This document shows positions 35,557-44,800 of a stretch of DNA of 50,714 nucleotides, piece by piece (position 1 is the first letter of the stretch; each line of letters begins with the position of its first letter). Where the stretch lies: positions 1 through 50,714 of the forward strand of contig CAMATW010000019.1 in assembly GCA_945861305.1 (NCBI GenBank). The letters run 5' to 3'. Both the position numbers and the translations under genes were made by a program. The notes beneath the pieces were generated by a model. It was not told the DNA's origin, made no database searches, and saw only the letters and a list, made by a program, of their open reading frames with translations. Source of the DNA: Bordetella parapertussis (GTDB taxonomy: Bacteria > Pseudomonadota > Gammaproteobacteria > Burkholderiales > Burkholderiaceae_C).

Positions 35557-36945
35557 TTAATCGCGGGTGACTCGTAACAGTTCTTGCGCCGAAGTAACAC
35601 CTTGGGCGACCAAGTGCTCGCCGTCTTCACGCATCGAGGTCATGCCTTGGCGCTTGGCGGCGGACAACAGCTCGGATTCTGCGGCGCGGCTGTGTATGCG
35701 TTCGCGCAAGGCCTCGTCCACACTCAGCAGCTCAAAAATACCTGTGCGTCCTTGGTAGCCGGTCTGCCCACAAGTCACGCAGCCCGCGCCTTGGCAGGCG
35801 GTGCAGGTTTTGCGCACCAAGCGCTGCGCCAACACACCCAGCAAGGACGAGCTGAGCAAAAACGGCTCGATGCCCATGTCGGTCAAGCGGGTAACAGCAC
35901 TCACTGCATCGTTGGTGTGCAAGGTGGCTAGCACCAAGTGGCCGGTGAGAGATGCTTGAATAGCGATTTGCGCGGTTTCTTTGTCGCGAATTTCACCAAT
36001 CATGATGATGTCGGGGTCTTGGCGCAGGATGGCTCGAAGTGCCTTTGCAAAGTCCAAATCGATTTTGGGATTCACCTGCGTTTGGCCGATCCCACTTAAC
36101 TCGTACTCGATGGGGTCTTCCACCGTCATGATGTTGAAGTGCGCGGCGTCAAGCTGCTGCAAAGCGGCGTAGAGCGTGGTGGTTTTGCCTGATCCTGTAG
36201 GTCCCGTCACCAGCACAATGCCATGCGGCTGGGTGATGAGCTGCTCGAAGCGTTGCAGGGTTGGGCCTTGCATCCCAACGGAGGCCAGTGTCAGACGGCT
36301 TTGCGACTTGTCCAGCAAGCGCAGCACGGCCCGTTCACCATGCGCGCCGGGCAGGGTGGAGACACGCACATCGATGGCGCGTTGCCCCAAGCGCAAAGAG
36401 ATGCGCCCGTCTTGCGGCAAGCGTTTCTCGGCAATGTCCAAGTCGGCCATGATCTTCAAACGCGAAATCAAAGCGGCGTGCAAAGCGCGGTTGGGTTGCA
36501 CCACTTCGCGCAAGGTGCCATCGATGCGAAAGCGCACACTGGAGTGGCGCTCATAGGGCTCTATGTGGATATCGCTGGCGCCGTCGCGGGCAGCTTGCAT
36601 CAGCAAAGCGTTCAACATGCGGATGATGGGTGCGTCTGCCGAGGCCTCGAGCAAGTCTTCTACCGCAGGCAGCTCTTGCATCATTCGCGCTAAATCAGCC
36701 TCTCCCTCGACCTCGCTCATCACCATGGCGGCACTCGACTCTGCGCCCGCATAGCTGGCGCTAATGCGCTGCGCCAAGCTGTGGGCATCAAGCTGCTGAA
36801 AGTGGTCTACCGGATGTACACGCAATACCTCGCTCCATGCCCCTGCATGTGGCAGCTCGTGGTGCCACAGTGTGAGGCCACGCCCATCGTCCTCCAGCAG
36901 CAGTTGGTGCGAGCGGGCGAAAGCGTAGGGCAGAGGGTGACGCAT
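35557..36945 (-). CDS. gspE: Type II secretion ATPase GspE
   Basis: GspE is the hexameric ATPase that drives pseudopilus assembly. Motifs: SDIHIEPYE near residue 118, Walker A TGPTGSGKTT near 245, the Asp box MTVEDPIEYEL near 275, Walker B DPDIIMIGEIRDKETA near 312 and the His box TGHLVLATLHTND near 335. A four-cysteine zinc site is present (CTACQGAGCVTCG, about 383). Length is 462. gspD ends 6 bases upstream. Confidence 0.96.
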   Translation of the reverse strand: MRHPLPYAFARSHQLLLEDDGRGLTLWHHELPHAGAWSEVLRVHPVDHFQQLDAHSLAQRISASYAGAESSAAMVMSEVEGEADLARMMQELPAVEDLLEASADAPIIRMLNALLMQAARDGASDIHIEPYERHSSVRFRIDGTLREVVQPNRALHAALISRLKIMADLDIAEKRLPQDGRISLRLGQRAIDVRVSTLPGAHGERAVLRLLDKSQSRLTLASVGMQGPTLQRFEQLITQPHGIVLVTGPTGSGKTTTLYAALQQLDAAHFNIMTVEDPIEYELSGIGQTQVNPKIDLDFAKALRAILRQDPDIIMIGEIRDKETAQIAIQASLTGHLVLATLHTNDAVSAVTRLTDMGIEPFLLSSSLLGVLAQRLVRKTCTACQGAGCVTCGQTGYQGRTGIFELLSVDEALRERIHSRAAESELLSAAKRQGMTSMREDGEHLVAQGVTSAQELLRVTRD

Positions 36946-36951
36946 GGCGCT

Positions 36952-39030
36952 TCAGGGTTGCGCAGGTGTAGCAGGAGTTGCCGACGGCGTACCCGTTGGG
37001 GCAGGCAGGGGCGGCAGCGTTACGTCGCTGGGTACGGGCAGCACGCCGGTGGACTCTTTGCTCGCGTCTTTTTGCAGGCCTTGCATGAACTGGTAGCGAC
37101 CATTGGAGAGCACCTCGGCGCTGGCATCGTCGCGTACCACCACGGGGCGCAAAAACACCATCAAATTGGTTTTGCTGCGATTGCGGGACTCGTTACGAAA
37201 CAAAGCGCCAAAGAACGGGATGTCACCCAAGCCAGGCACTTGTTGGCGACTGTCCTGGTAGCTGTCAGAGAGCAAACCGCCCAGCACGACCACGGTGCCG
37301 TCTTCGACCAAGATATTGGACTCGATGGAACGCTTGTTGGTGATCAAGCCATCGGTCAGCTTTTTCGAGGTGTCGACGCTAGAGACTTCTTGGAAGATGG
37401 TCAGTTTGACCATGCCGGTATCGCTGATTTGCGGCTTGACTTTGAGGGTCAGGCCCACGTCTTTGCGCTCGACTGTTTGAAACGGGTTGACTGCGCCGTT
37501 GCTGCTGTTGTTGTTGGTGTATTGACCAGTGACAAAAGGTACGTTTTGGCCCACGACGATTTTGGCCTCTTCATTGTCCAAAGTCAGCAACGAGGGGCGT
37601 GACAAGATGTTGCTGCCTCCATTGGTTTGCAAAAAGTTCGCCAGCGAGGTCATGATGTATTTGCCGTTGACATTTCGTGCGGTAGCCACATTCAGGCCTT
37701 GGCCGGGCAGCGCCTTACCATCGGCGCCGTTGATGGCCAAGTTGAGCAAATTGCTGGTGGCGAAATTGGTCCCCAAGATGCCCACCGTGCTGTTGGCGCC
37801 GCCCACCAAGTTTTGCCACTGAATGCCAAACTGCGATTCTTTGGCCGAGTCGACTTCCACAATCAGGCTTTCCACCAGCACCTGAGCACGGCGTTGGTCT
37901 AGCGAATCAATCACGGCACGCAGTTGGCGGTACTGCGGTTCGGGCGCTGTGATGATGAGCGAATTGGTCGCGGTATCGGCTTGGATTTGCCCCCCTGTGG
38001 TGGGCAGGTTCAGGGTGGCGCTGCCGCCCGGGGTGCTGCCCGAGGTGGGCGCGGGTGCAGCCGCTGGCACCGGTGATGCGCCCCCGCCGCCGCCGCCCGT
38101 CCCAGCTAACGCTGCGCGCAAGGTGTTGGCCAGTTTGGTGGCATCAGCATTTTTTAAATACACCACATGGATGTTGCCGCTGGCCAGCTCACTGCCAGGG
38201 CGGTCGAGTTTTTCTAGCAACGTGCGGATTTGCGCTTGCTTGGCGGGGTTGGCCGAGCGAATGATGATGGCGTTACTGCGGCTCTCGGCCAAGATGGTGG
38301 TTTTGTAGCCGGTGTCGGTTTGGCCTTGGGCGGCGGGGGCGGCGCCTGCCGCGTTGTTGTCCACCAAGCGGGTAAGAAGTGCCGCCATGTCGTTGGCAAT
38401 GGCATGTTTCAGGGGGATGACTTCCACATCGGTGGCGTTGGCCACATCCAGCGAGGCGATGATGCGCCCCAAGCGTTGCAAGTTGTCGGCGTAATCGGTG
38501 ATGACCAAGGCGTTGGAGCCGGGCGTCACATTGATGGTGTTGTTCGGGCTGATCAGGGGGCGCAACACACTCACCAAGTTGTTGGCATTTTCATGGGTGA
38601 GCTTGAAGATTTGCGTCATCACTTGGGCGTTATTGGGTGCGGTACCCGCTGGCACCACGGCCACGAGACCGCCTTGCAACTTGGCCTCGGCCTCTGGCAG
38701 GATTTTGTACAGCCCTTGCGTTTCGATCATGGCAAAACCTTGCAAGCGCAGCACCGCTAAAAACTGGTTCCACGCCACATCGGGAGCAACGGGTTTGTCG
38801 GTGGAGAGGTTGATGGTGCCTTTCACACGAGGGTCAACCACCAAGCTGCGTTTGGTGAGAGAGGCCAAAGCCCGTGCCACAGATTCGATATCGGCATTGA
38901 CAAAATTCAGCGTGATGGGTGCGCTGGCTCGGTTGGTTTGTGCCATCAGATTGGGCGTGGTCGCCAGCAAGGCGCTGAGCGCCAGCAGGCTCAGCGCGTG
39001 TCGTTTGAACTTCAACATAGTCATCCCCAT
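36952..39030 (-). CDS. gspD: Type II secretion secretin GspD
   Basis: GspD forms the outer-membrane channel of the type II system. A signal peptide ends near LMAQ; N0 to N3 domains follow (FVNADIESVARAL in N0; NALVITDYADNLQRL; NAIIIRSANPAK), then the secretin core (VLVESLIVEVDSAKESQ, VGQNVPFVTGQ, VEDGTVVVLGGLL, VPGLGDIPFFG). A long Gly/Pro/Ala-rich insert interrupts the N3 region around 38000-38115. The C-terminus is Pro/Ala/Thr rich. Starts at 39030, 39024 and 39018 are in frame; GGGGA upstream of 39018 has the best spacing, while 39024 would overlap the gspN stop. Confidence 0.96.
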   Translation of the reverse strand: MGMTMLKFKRHALSLLALSALLATTPNLMAQTNRASAPITLNFVNADIESVARALASLTKRSLVVDPRVKGTINLSTDKPVAPDVAWNQFLAVLRLQGFAMIETQGLYKILPEAEAKLQGGLVAVVPAGTAPNNAQVMTQIFKLTHENANNLVSVLRPLISPNNTINVTPGSNALVITDYADNLQRLGRIIASLDVANATDVEVIPLKHAIANDMAALLTRLVDNNAAGAAPAAQGQTDTGYKTTILAESRSNAIIIRSANPAKQAQIRTLLEKLDRPGSELASGNIHVVYLKNADATKLANTLRAALAGTGGGGGGASPVPAAAPAPTSGSTPGGSATLNLPTTGGQIQADTATNSLIITAPEPQYRQLRAVIDSLDQRRAQVLVESLIVEVDSAKESQFGIQWQNLVGGANSTVGILGTNFATSNLLNLAINGADGKALPGQGLNVATARNVNGKYIMTSLANFLQTNGGSNILSRPSLLTLDNEEAKIVVGQNVPFVTGQYTNNNSSNGAVNPFQTVERKDVGLTLKVKPQISDTGMVKLTIFQEVSSVDTSKKLTDGLITNKRSIESNILVEDGTVVVLGGLLSDSYQDSRQQVPGLGDIPFFGALFRNESRNRSKTNLMVFLRPVVVRDDASAEVLSNGRYQFMQGLQKDASKESTGVLPVPSDVTLPPLPAPTGTPSATPATPAQP

Positions 39031-39788
39031 CGCAATACCGTTGTATTTCCTTGCCGTTGGCCCAGCACACCGAGCAAATTGGCCAGTGCCGCTTCACTGC
39101 CAGTGCTTGCTTGGCCCAGTCCTTCAAAGTGCAAACCCTGGGCTCGCCACTCGCCTTGGCCGCTCAAGCGCAGCTCGCCGCTCAAAGTACGGAGTTGAAC
39201 ACGCGCTGAGGTGCCGCCTTGTAAGTCCAAGGCATAGTCACCCAAGGGGCGCAAGGTCGACAAACGAGAAGCGACTGACTGCAGTTGCAGCTGCGCCTGA
39301 CCTTGCAGTTGCCAAGCCCCTGACTGCCACTGCAGTCGCAAAGACTGTGTTTGTAAAAGGGCTTTCCCCTCCAATCCCAAGGTGTTCCAAGGGGCCCCCA
39401 AGCCGCCCAACCACGCCAGCGGCCACTGGCTGCGGCCATTACCGAACTCCAGCGTAACGCCCGTCCAAGCGGGGCGAAGCGTTAGCTGCAAAGGCTCGGG
39501 TGTACAGCATGGCAATGACAGTTCCAAGCGCAGACTGGTATCAGCTTGGGGCTGCAGTCGCCACGACAGGCGTTGCGGCAAGGCCAAAGCATCTTGGCCA
39601 CCTGCGCCGCTGGCCAACACCCATTGGGCGCTGCCGTGCCACATCGTACCTTGGGGCTGGCGCAGTTGCACCCGCTCTTTGCTCAAGGCTTGCACACCGC
39701 TTGCCAGCCAGCTTGCCGGAGCTTGCCACACCAAACCAGTCACAGCGCCTAGCACCACACCCACGGCAGCCCATCGACCTGTTTTCAT
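39021..39788 (-). CDS. gspN: Type II secretion protein GspN
   Basis: GspN is an accessory component of the system with one N-terminal membrane helix and a beta-rich periplasmic part. The product (255 residues from the ATG at 39788) starts MKTGRWAAVGVVLGAVTGLV, followed by conserved PQGTMWHGSAQ near residue 47, and has the repeating short strands of the family. The gene begins inside the gspM stop and runs into gspD. Its role is less defined than that of the core components and it is absent from many systems. Confidence 0.88.
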   Translation of the reverse strand: MKTGRWAAVGVVLGAVTGLVWQAPASWLASGVQALSKERVQLRQPQGTMWHGSAQWVLASGAGGQDALALPQRLSWRLQPQADTSLRLELSLPCCTPEPLQLTLRPAWTGVTLEFGNGRSQWPLAWLGGLGAPWNTLGLEGKALLQTQSLRLQWQSGAWQLQGQAQLQLQSVASRLSTLRPLGDYALDLQGGTSARVQLRTLSGELRLSGQGEWRAQGLHFEGLGQASTGSEAALANLLGVLGQRQGNTTVLRWG

Positions 39789-40243
39789 GGTTTGCCCTCG
39801 GGCAGAGTCCAAATCCATTGACCGTCCCATGCATCAGCTTGGCGTTGCAAATGGGTTTCAAGCAACACCGCCTGCGCTTGGCTACGTGCTTGCGTCCAAG
39901 CCTGCGCCATTGCTTGGGGGCTGACGCCTTTGACATCTACCGTCACGCGCTGGGCTTGGCGGCTGCATTTAACTTTTTCGCCTAAATTTGCACACAGGCT
40001 TTGAAGCATTTGGGCAGATCCCTCGGTGCTCAGTGCGTTACGGCTTTGCCATTCTTTGGCTTGTGCTTGCAAGGCCAGCATGTCGGCGTGTTGTTGTGCC
40101 AAAACGCTGAGTTGGCTTTGGCTTCTTTGCCACACGTGCAAAGCTGGAGCGATGGCGACAAACCATAAAACTGCGCCCCCCAGCAGCACCAAGGCCCAGC
40201 GGATGCCGGTTTGTTCACGGGGGCTGAGTTGCGCAAATTTCAT
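39785..40243 (-). CDS. gspM: Type II secretion protein GspM
   Basis: GspM is a small bitopic inner-membrane protein that pairs with GspL. The 152-residue product has SPREQTGIRWALVLLGGAV over its first 30 residues with one membrane helix, a coiled segment (about 40-75) and a small C-terminal ferredoxin-like domain. The ATG at 40243 overlaps the end of gspL. The frame is open further upstream to 40414 inside gspL, but that part is not GspM-like. Confidence 0.88.
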   Translation of the reverse strand: MKFAQLSPREQTGIRWALVLLGGAVLWFVAIAPALHVWQRSQSQLSVLAQQHADMLALQAQAKEWQSRNALSTEGSAQMLQSLCANLGEKVKCSRQAQRVTVDVKGVSPQAMAQAWTQARSQAQAVLLETHLQRQADAWDGQWIWTLPEGKP

Positions 40244-41430
40244 GGCACACCCTTGGCTTGCAACACCGCTTGGCTGCCTTGCACTGTAAAGAGGTAGCCG
40301 TTGTTTTTGCCATGGGCTTGGCGCAAGGCATCTAAGGCATCGGCCTTCAAGCCACCCAAGCGCAGTGTCCCACCTCGGTAGTCGATTTGCGTGGGCACTG
40401 CGCCTGAGGGCCAAGGGGTGGAGAGCACTTGCAGCATCACATCCACATCAGTGTCTTGGGGTTGGGCGCTGTTTTTTTGCAGCGCCTGCATTTCGCGGCG
40501 CATTTGGATGGGTGCGTCAATCACCACTTTCACGTGTGGGAAGGTACTGATCAACAGTGCGTTGAGGCTATCGCGTTGGGCGCTGACCTGCGCTTGTACC
40601 TGCCATGCCCAAAGGTTCAGCCCCAAGAGGTTGACCAACAACAACAGCGCCAAGCCACGGCGACTGGCTTGCCAAGCGGGGTCAAAACGAAGACTGCGCC
40701 AAGTGGCCTGCAGCCAACGCCAACCGCGCAAACCACTGTGTTGCGCCCACTCGCCTTGGGCCAAATCCCAGCCATTGCCTGCGGCTTGCAAGCAACGTTG
40801 TTGCGGGGTTTGCAGCAGCGCCATGCCCTCGCTCAGGCGTTGCGCGGTGTCGGCTACCGATGGCTCGCACCACAGCGTTTTGTTTGCAATGGCCTCCCAA
40901 GCTGCCAACGCCGCTGAAGCTTGGCGCAAGCGCCAGACGCTGTCATGGCGGCACAGCAGGGCTTGTACATGTGAGCCGTCGTCCAACAGATACAACTGAG
41001 CCGCGTCGGGCGTGGCCGAGGGACACACTTCTGGCACCAAGCGCTGCAACCGCAAACCGGCGCCCAGCAAGGGTGCCAAAGCTTGACGCAACCAGTCTTT
41101 GTCACAAGCCGCCACCATGGCCGTGCCGCCTTGGCGCAAGCGTGAAGTCGCTGAGGGGGACAACACCAGATGCAACTCGCTGGGATCTTGCAAGCAACTG
41201 TCTTCCAACAAACTGCTCAGCACCGCGTTAAGACGTCCTCCCACACCTTGGGGCAAGGTCACCTTGTGCCAAGCCAATACCTGCCAAGGCACAACCGCCA
41301 CCACTTCACCGCCCAAGCGGGTTAAATCTTTGGCTGCGGCTTGGCCACTGCGGGCGATGTTTCGCCCATCGATGCTGCTGACATAGTCAAACATCGAGGT
41401 GGCTTGGGGGTTGAGGCGAACAATCAACAT
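40240..41430 (-). CDS. gspL: Type II secretion protein GspL
   Basis: GspL links the cytoplasmic GspE to GspM through one membrane helix. The N-terminal actin-like cytoplasmic domain includes VVAVVPWQVLAWHKVTLP near residue 44 and LPQGVGGRLNAVLSSLLED. A membrane helix (LALLLLVNLLGLNLWAW) lies at about residue 260, followed by a periplasmic domain ending in a ferredoxin-like fold. From the ATG at 41430 the product is 396 residues. It overlaps gspM by 4 bases and gspK by 7. Confidence 0.92.
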   Translation of the reverse strand: MLIVRLNPQATSMFDYVSSIDGRNIARSGQAAAKDLTRLGGEVVAVVPWQVLAWHKVTLPQGVGGRLNAVLSSLLEDSCLQDPSELHLVLSPSATSRLRQGGTAMVAACDKDWLRQALAPLLGAGLRLQRLVPEVCPSATPDAAQLYLLDDGSHVQALLCRHDSVWRLRQASAALAAWEAIANKTLWCEPSVADTAQRLSEGMALLQTPQQRCLQAAGNGWDLAQGEWAQHSGLRGWRWLQATWRSLRFDPAWQASRRGLALLLLVNLLGLNLWAWQVQAQVSAQRDSLNALLISTFPHVKVVIDAPIQMRREMQALQKNSAQPQDTDVDVMLQVLSTPWPSGAVPTQIDYRGGTLRLGGLKADALDALRQAHGKNNGYLFTVQGSQAVLQAKGVP

Positions 41431-42407
41431 GGAGGTGGGATTGTAAAGAGGCACCCTGGCTCGGAGCGCAAACCACGTTGTTCGCGCCAAAGTGTTTGGG
41501 TGCTTGTACCATCGCGCTGAAGCAGCGACTTTTGCAACTGGTACACCTGACCGTGGCGCAACTGTCCCGTCACCTCAAAAAAACGTGTGTTCACCGCATG
41601 TTGGACATCGTTGATATTTTCCGCAGCCTTGCCCATGCGGTTGCGAACATCTTCCAGATTGTCAAAGGGTTTATTGGCGCGTTCTTGCAGCCATTGGCTG
41701 GCTTGTCCCAGCTCTAAGCTCGGCATGCTGGCGTACAGCACCTCAGCGCTTGCGGTGTTGAGGTTCACCGCGGTGCGCACAGGCAGCAGCGTCACATGCG
41801 GGGCCAATCGTGCCAGACTGTTGACGCTCAAGCCCAGCCAGCGCAGTTGCTCAAAGCGTTGCGGTGGCAAGGCCGCATTGGCGGCTGGCGGGGTTTGCAC
41901 CGAATTCAGCAAGACCGCTGTCCATTGCTGTAACTCGACCTCGGGCAAACCCAAGGCGCGGTACAAGCGGGTGAAGGCCAGCAAGCTGCGCTCGTTGAGT
42001 TGCTTGCCGTCGAGCAGGTTGGTGACATTCAGGCGAGACTGCATATCGGTGATGCGTCCCGATAAAAAAACTTGCTGAGTCAAGCTGTCGCTGTCGTTAA
42101 CTGCACCGTTGCTGGACGCTGCCAAAAACGCTGACAAGCGGGCTTCGCGCAACGGCACTGCCCACGGCTCGGCCAAATGATCGGTGCTACCCGAGCGGCC
42201 GTCTTCTCGCAAAACCACCAAGGCCCAGTCTTGGGCACCGCGCAACAACCAAGCGGTTTGCTGTGCGTCGCGTTCGGCCGACTCCACCGCCAAGGTGCGC
42301 CACTGTTGCCAAAGCGCCGCCGACGCCAACACCGCCAGCAGCGCCACGCTGAGCATGGCCATGAGCAAGGCGGCTCCAGTGTGTTGGGGGTGTGGGCGCT
42401 GCGTCAT
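41424..42407 (-). CDS. gspK: Type II secretion minor pseudopilin GspK
   Basis: GspK is the large minor pseudopilin at the pilus tip, together with GspI and GspJ. The N-terminus HTGAALLMAMLSVALLAVL fits a prepilin peptidase site after Gly, and lacks the usual Glu5, as GspK proteins do. Family blocks include DMQSRLNVTNLL near residue 120 and PVRTAVNLNTASAEVLYASMP near 210. Length is 327. It overlaps gspJ by 4 bases. Confidence 0.93.
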   Translation of the reverse strand: MTQRPHPQHTGAALLMAMLSVALLAVLASAALWQQWRTLAVESAERDAQQTAWLLRGAQDWALVVLREDGRSGSTDHLAEPWAVPLREARLSAFLAASSNGAVNDSDSLTQQVFLSGRITDMQSRLNVTNLLDGKQLNERSLLAFTRLYRALGLPEVELQQWTAVLLNSVQTPPAANAALPPQRFEQLRWLGLSVNSLARLAPHVTLLPVRTAVNLNTASAEVLYASMPSLELGQASQWLQERANKPFDNLEDVRNRMGKAAENINDVQHAVNTRFFEVTGQLRHGQVYQLQKSLLQRDGTSTQTLWREQRGLRSEPGCLFTIPPPC

Positions 42408-43054
42408 GGTTGCTTGGGGCTGAAGGCGGGGCGAACCCAGTCCAGCATCAGTTTGTCTTTGGTATTCAGTTGTAATAGCAGTTGGACCGCGTCAGGGCTT
42501 TTCAGCAGGTTGTCAGCCGTTCCCGCCCCCGAACTGCTCAAAGGGTTGGTCCAAGCATTGTCACGAAAGTAAAACAACTGCCAACCCGTCAAGGGCATGA
42601 GTTTGACTTCTTGTTGCAGAAGTTCGGAGCTGGGGTTTTGTCCCCAAAGGGCGGCCATCGACCATGCTTGTTCCAGCTCTGCGCGGTTGAGGATTGGCGG
42701 CGACTGCCAGCGCCGCCAAAAGCCCTCGCGCAGCGTCCATGCCACCACTTGCATACCCGCATCGCCACCATCGGCCACGGGTGTGGTGCTGCGGCGTAGG
42801 ATACGCAGCACACTGCCGTTCCACGTCAGGCTGTTGTCGCCCAGCATGCTGGGTATGGCCATTTGCGCATTCAAGTCTGACCGCCATTGGCCCAAACTTA
42901 CCTGCACCAAAGCCACTTCGTCTGTGCGAGATTGCGTCGCCTCGCGGGTGCGCAACAAGGTGTCCAAGCCGCGCCAACTCATCAAGCCCAACAATGCCAT
43001 CAGGCCCAGTGCCACCAGCACCTCAATCAAGGTAAAGCCCGCTATACGTCGCAT
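42404..43054 (-). CDS. gspJ: Type II secretion minor pseudopilin GspJ
   Basis: A minor pseudopilin of the tip complex. The prepilin motif is MRRIAG-FTLIEVLVAL, with cleavage after Gly6 and Glu at position 5 of the mature protein. QWRSDLNAQMA and WTLREGFWRRW sit in the expected globular part, typical of GspJ. Length is 216. Only one base separates it from the gspI stop. Confidence 0.93.
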   Translation of the reverse strand: MRRIAGFTLIEVLVALGLMALLGLMSWRGLDTLLRTREATQSRTDEVALVQVSLGQWRSDLNAQMAIPSMLGDNSLTWNGSVLRILRRSTTPVADGGDAGMQVVAWTLREGFWRRWQSPPILNRAELEQAWSMAALWGQNPSSELLQQEVKLMPLTGWQLFYFRDNAWTNPLSSSGAGTADNLLKSPDAVQLLLQLNTKDKLMLDWVRPAFSPKQP

Positions 43055-43055
43055 C

Positions 43056-43406
43056 TCAGTAGCGCCCCAATACAGTGCTCACACGCAGCAAAGGCGTGCT
43101 TTGAAGGAACACTTGCGCATCCACCCGTCTGAAAGAAGGGTTGGGCGTGGTCTGTACCGTTAACACCACGTCCAGCGCCAGTTCGGCTTGTGGGCAGGTC
43201 ACGCGGCTCTCGCCCACATTGGGCAAAGTGCTGCCCAGTCGCAGTCGGTACAAGGCGTTGTCGGCACACACTTGCGCCAGCAACACCTGCCATTGCCGAT
43301 CGGCATTGCGCGTCATGCTGGCGGCGGCTCGCATGCCTGCCAGCACGCTGACCGCGACGATGGCCAAGGCCACCAGAACTTCGATCAAAGTAAAGCCGCG
43401 TTTCAT
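43056..43406 (-). CDS. gspI: Type II secretion minor pseudopilin GspI
   Basis: A minor pseudopilin of 116 residues. MKRG-FTLIEVLVALAIVAV is the prepilin signal and first helix, and ADNALYRLRL is the usual GspI block near residue 45. The frame stays open upstream to 43556 inside gspH, but the ATG at 43406, overlapping the gspH stop, starts the prepilin leader and is clearly correct. Confidence 0.93.
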   Translation of the reverse strand: MKRGFTLIEVLVALAIVAVSVLAGMRAAASMTRNADRQWQVLLAQVCADNALYRLRLGSTLPNVGESRVTCPQAELALDVVLTVQTTPNPSFRRVDAQVFLQSTPLLRVSTVLGRY

Positions 43407-43822
43407 GGCAATACTTTGAAAGCCGCTGCACCATCGGTGCCAATTTTCAGGCTTGCACCACTGCCATGGCGGAGTGTGACGGTTGTGCGGGCTTGTATAG
43501 GTTCTGCGCTGATCAGCACATCCGTGGGCGTGGCTTGTGTGCCTTTGTATTGCCAAGCCATGGCACGCAGAGCGGCGCCTGAGGCGGGGAGGGTTTGCAG
43601 CTCAAACCCCTTGTCGTCAGCATGCCAACGCATGGCGGTGTTGCTCGCGCGGGCATCGGCACGGCTGGCTTCAAGTACCGCAATCAAGCGCTCGGCCTCC
43701 ATCTGCAAACGGGTTTGCGGGCTGTCGCGCAGGCTCAGGGTGACCACTGCGCTGCCAATACCAATGATTGCCAGCACCAACAATAATTCCAGCAGGGTAA
43801 AGCCCGCGCATGGGCGGGCCAT
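43403..43822 (-). CDS. gspH: Type II secretion minor pseudopilin GspH
   Basis: A minor pseudopilin, 139 residues from the ATG at 43822. The leader is MARPCAG-FTLLELLLVLAIIG, with the cleavage site after Gly. An in-frame TTG at 43846 inside the end of gspG is unlikely as the start. DSPQTRLQMEAERLIAVLEASR is cut across the typical GspH segment. Spacing from the gspG stop is 14 bases. Confidence 0.9.
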   Translation of the reverse strand: MARPCAGFTLLELLLVLAIIGIGSAVVTLSLRDSPQTRLQMEAERLIAVLEASRADARASNTAMRWHADDKGFELQTLPASGAALRAMAWQYKGTQATPTDVLISAEPIQARTTVTLRHGSGASLKIGTDGAAAFKVLP

Positions 43823-43836
43823 GGGTAAAAGCTTGC

Positions 43837-44271
43837 TTACTGCCAACTGCCGATGTCGGCGTTTTTGCCTTCGCCGCCGCTTTGTCTGTCAGCGCCAAAC
43901 GACAGCACATCTACCTCGCCCTTGATGCCGGGGTTGAGGTATTGGTAAGGGTGGCCCCAAGGGTCGTTGGGGAGCTTGTCTAGATAAGTCTTCCAATTGA
44001 TAGGCTCAGGCCCTGCGCTGGGCTTGGCCACCAAAGCGTTCAGGCCTTGCTCTGCCGAGGGAAAGCGCTGGTTGTCCAAGCGAAAAAGCTTTAAGGCTTG
44101 CATCAGGTTGCTGATGTCGGTGCGCGCCGCAGTAACACGGGCGTCGTCGGCGCGGTTGAGCACATTGGGCACTATCAACGCGGCCAATACGCCAATGATG
44201 ACCAGTACCACCATGAGTTCGATCAAAGTAAAACCATGTGGGCGACGACGACGAAGGGAAGGGGCGTTCAT
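43837..44271 (-). CDS. gspG: Type II secretion major pseudopilin GspG
   Basis: GspG is the main subunit of the pseudopilus. The leader RRRRPHG-FTLIELMVVLVIIG is a strong prepilin peptidase site, and the C-terminal part has the calcium-binding region with DPWGHPYQYLNPG and VLSFGADRQSGGEG. The frame extends to 44493, but the ATG at 44271 gives the usual 144 residues. It is the first gene of the minus-strand gsp operon; its start codon overlaps, on the opposite strand, an in-frame ATG of gspC. Confidence 0.96.
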   Translation of the reverse strand: MNAPSLRRRRPHGFTLIELMVVLVIIGVLAALIVPNVLNRADDARVTAARTDISNLMQALKLFRLDNQRFPSAEQGLNALVAKPSAGPEPINWKTYLDKLPNDPWGHPYQYLNPGIKGEVDVLSFGADRQSGGEGKNADIGSWQ

Positions 44272-44317
44272 GGCAAGATTTTCTTTAAAAACATCAGAGC
44301 TGCATGATAATGCGCCG

Positions 44318-44800
44318 ATGTTACAAACCCTAGCACCCAAGTCCTCAGCCGTTATTACTGCATGGGCGCCCGCCTTGTTCACTACCGCCGTTTGGGCGGT
44401 CTTGGGCTTGTCCGCTGTGGCGTGGGGATTGGCCCTTTGGCCAAACAACAGCCAACCTTTGGCGGTCAGTGTGGCAAGCGTCGAGGCCACCAATGTGCCG
44501 GTGCTTCAGGCGGCTGACATCGCCAAGGTCTTGGGTGCCAGCGGCGCAGCACCAGCGTCGTCGCCGCTCACCACTGCACCCGCCGCTGAGCGCATGAGTT
44601 TGTTGGGCGTGGCCATGGCGGGTAAAGGCAATGCTATTGCCGTCATCAGCTTGGACGGCCAGCCTCCTAAGCCTTTTTATGTGGGTGCCACCGTCAGCGC
44701 GGGCTTGGTGCTGCAATCGGTTACATCTACCCAAGCGCTGCTGGGCGCAGCCCTGAAATCGCCCACTTTGAGCACCTTGGAGCTACCCAAGCGCCCATGA
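44318..44800 (+). CDS. gspC: Type II secretion protein GspC, short form, divergent
   Basis: GspC links the inner-membrane platform to the N0 domain of GspD. One membrane helix (ALFTTAVWAVLGLSAVAWGLAL, cut, about residues 17-38) is followed by an Ala/Ser/Pro linker and the HR domain (RMSLLGVAMAGKGNAIAVI near residue 92, then PFYVGATVSAGLVLQSV). At 160 residues it ends after HR and has no PDZ or coiled-coil domain. An ATG at 44270 would give 176 residues; 44318 is preferred because it leaves space for a promoter shared with gspG. It converges on ilvA. Confidence 0.85.
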   Translation: MLQTLAPKSSAVITAWAPALFTTAVWAVLGLSAVAWGLALWPNNSQPLAVSVASVEATNVPVLQAADIAKVLGASGAAPASSPLTTAPAAERMSLLGVAMAGKGNAIAVISLDGQPPKPFYVGATVSAGLVLQSVTSTQALLGAALKSPTLSTLELPKRP

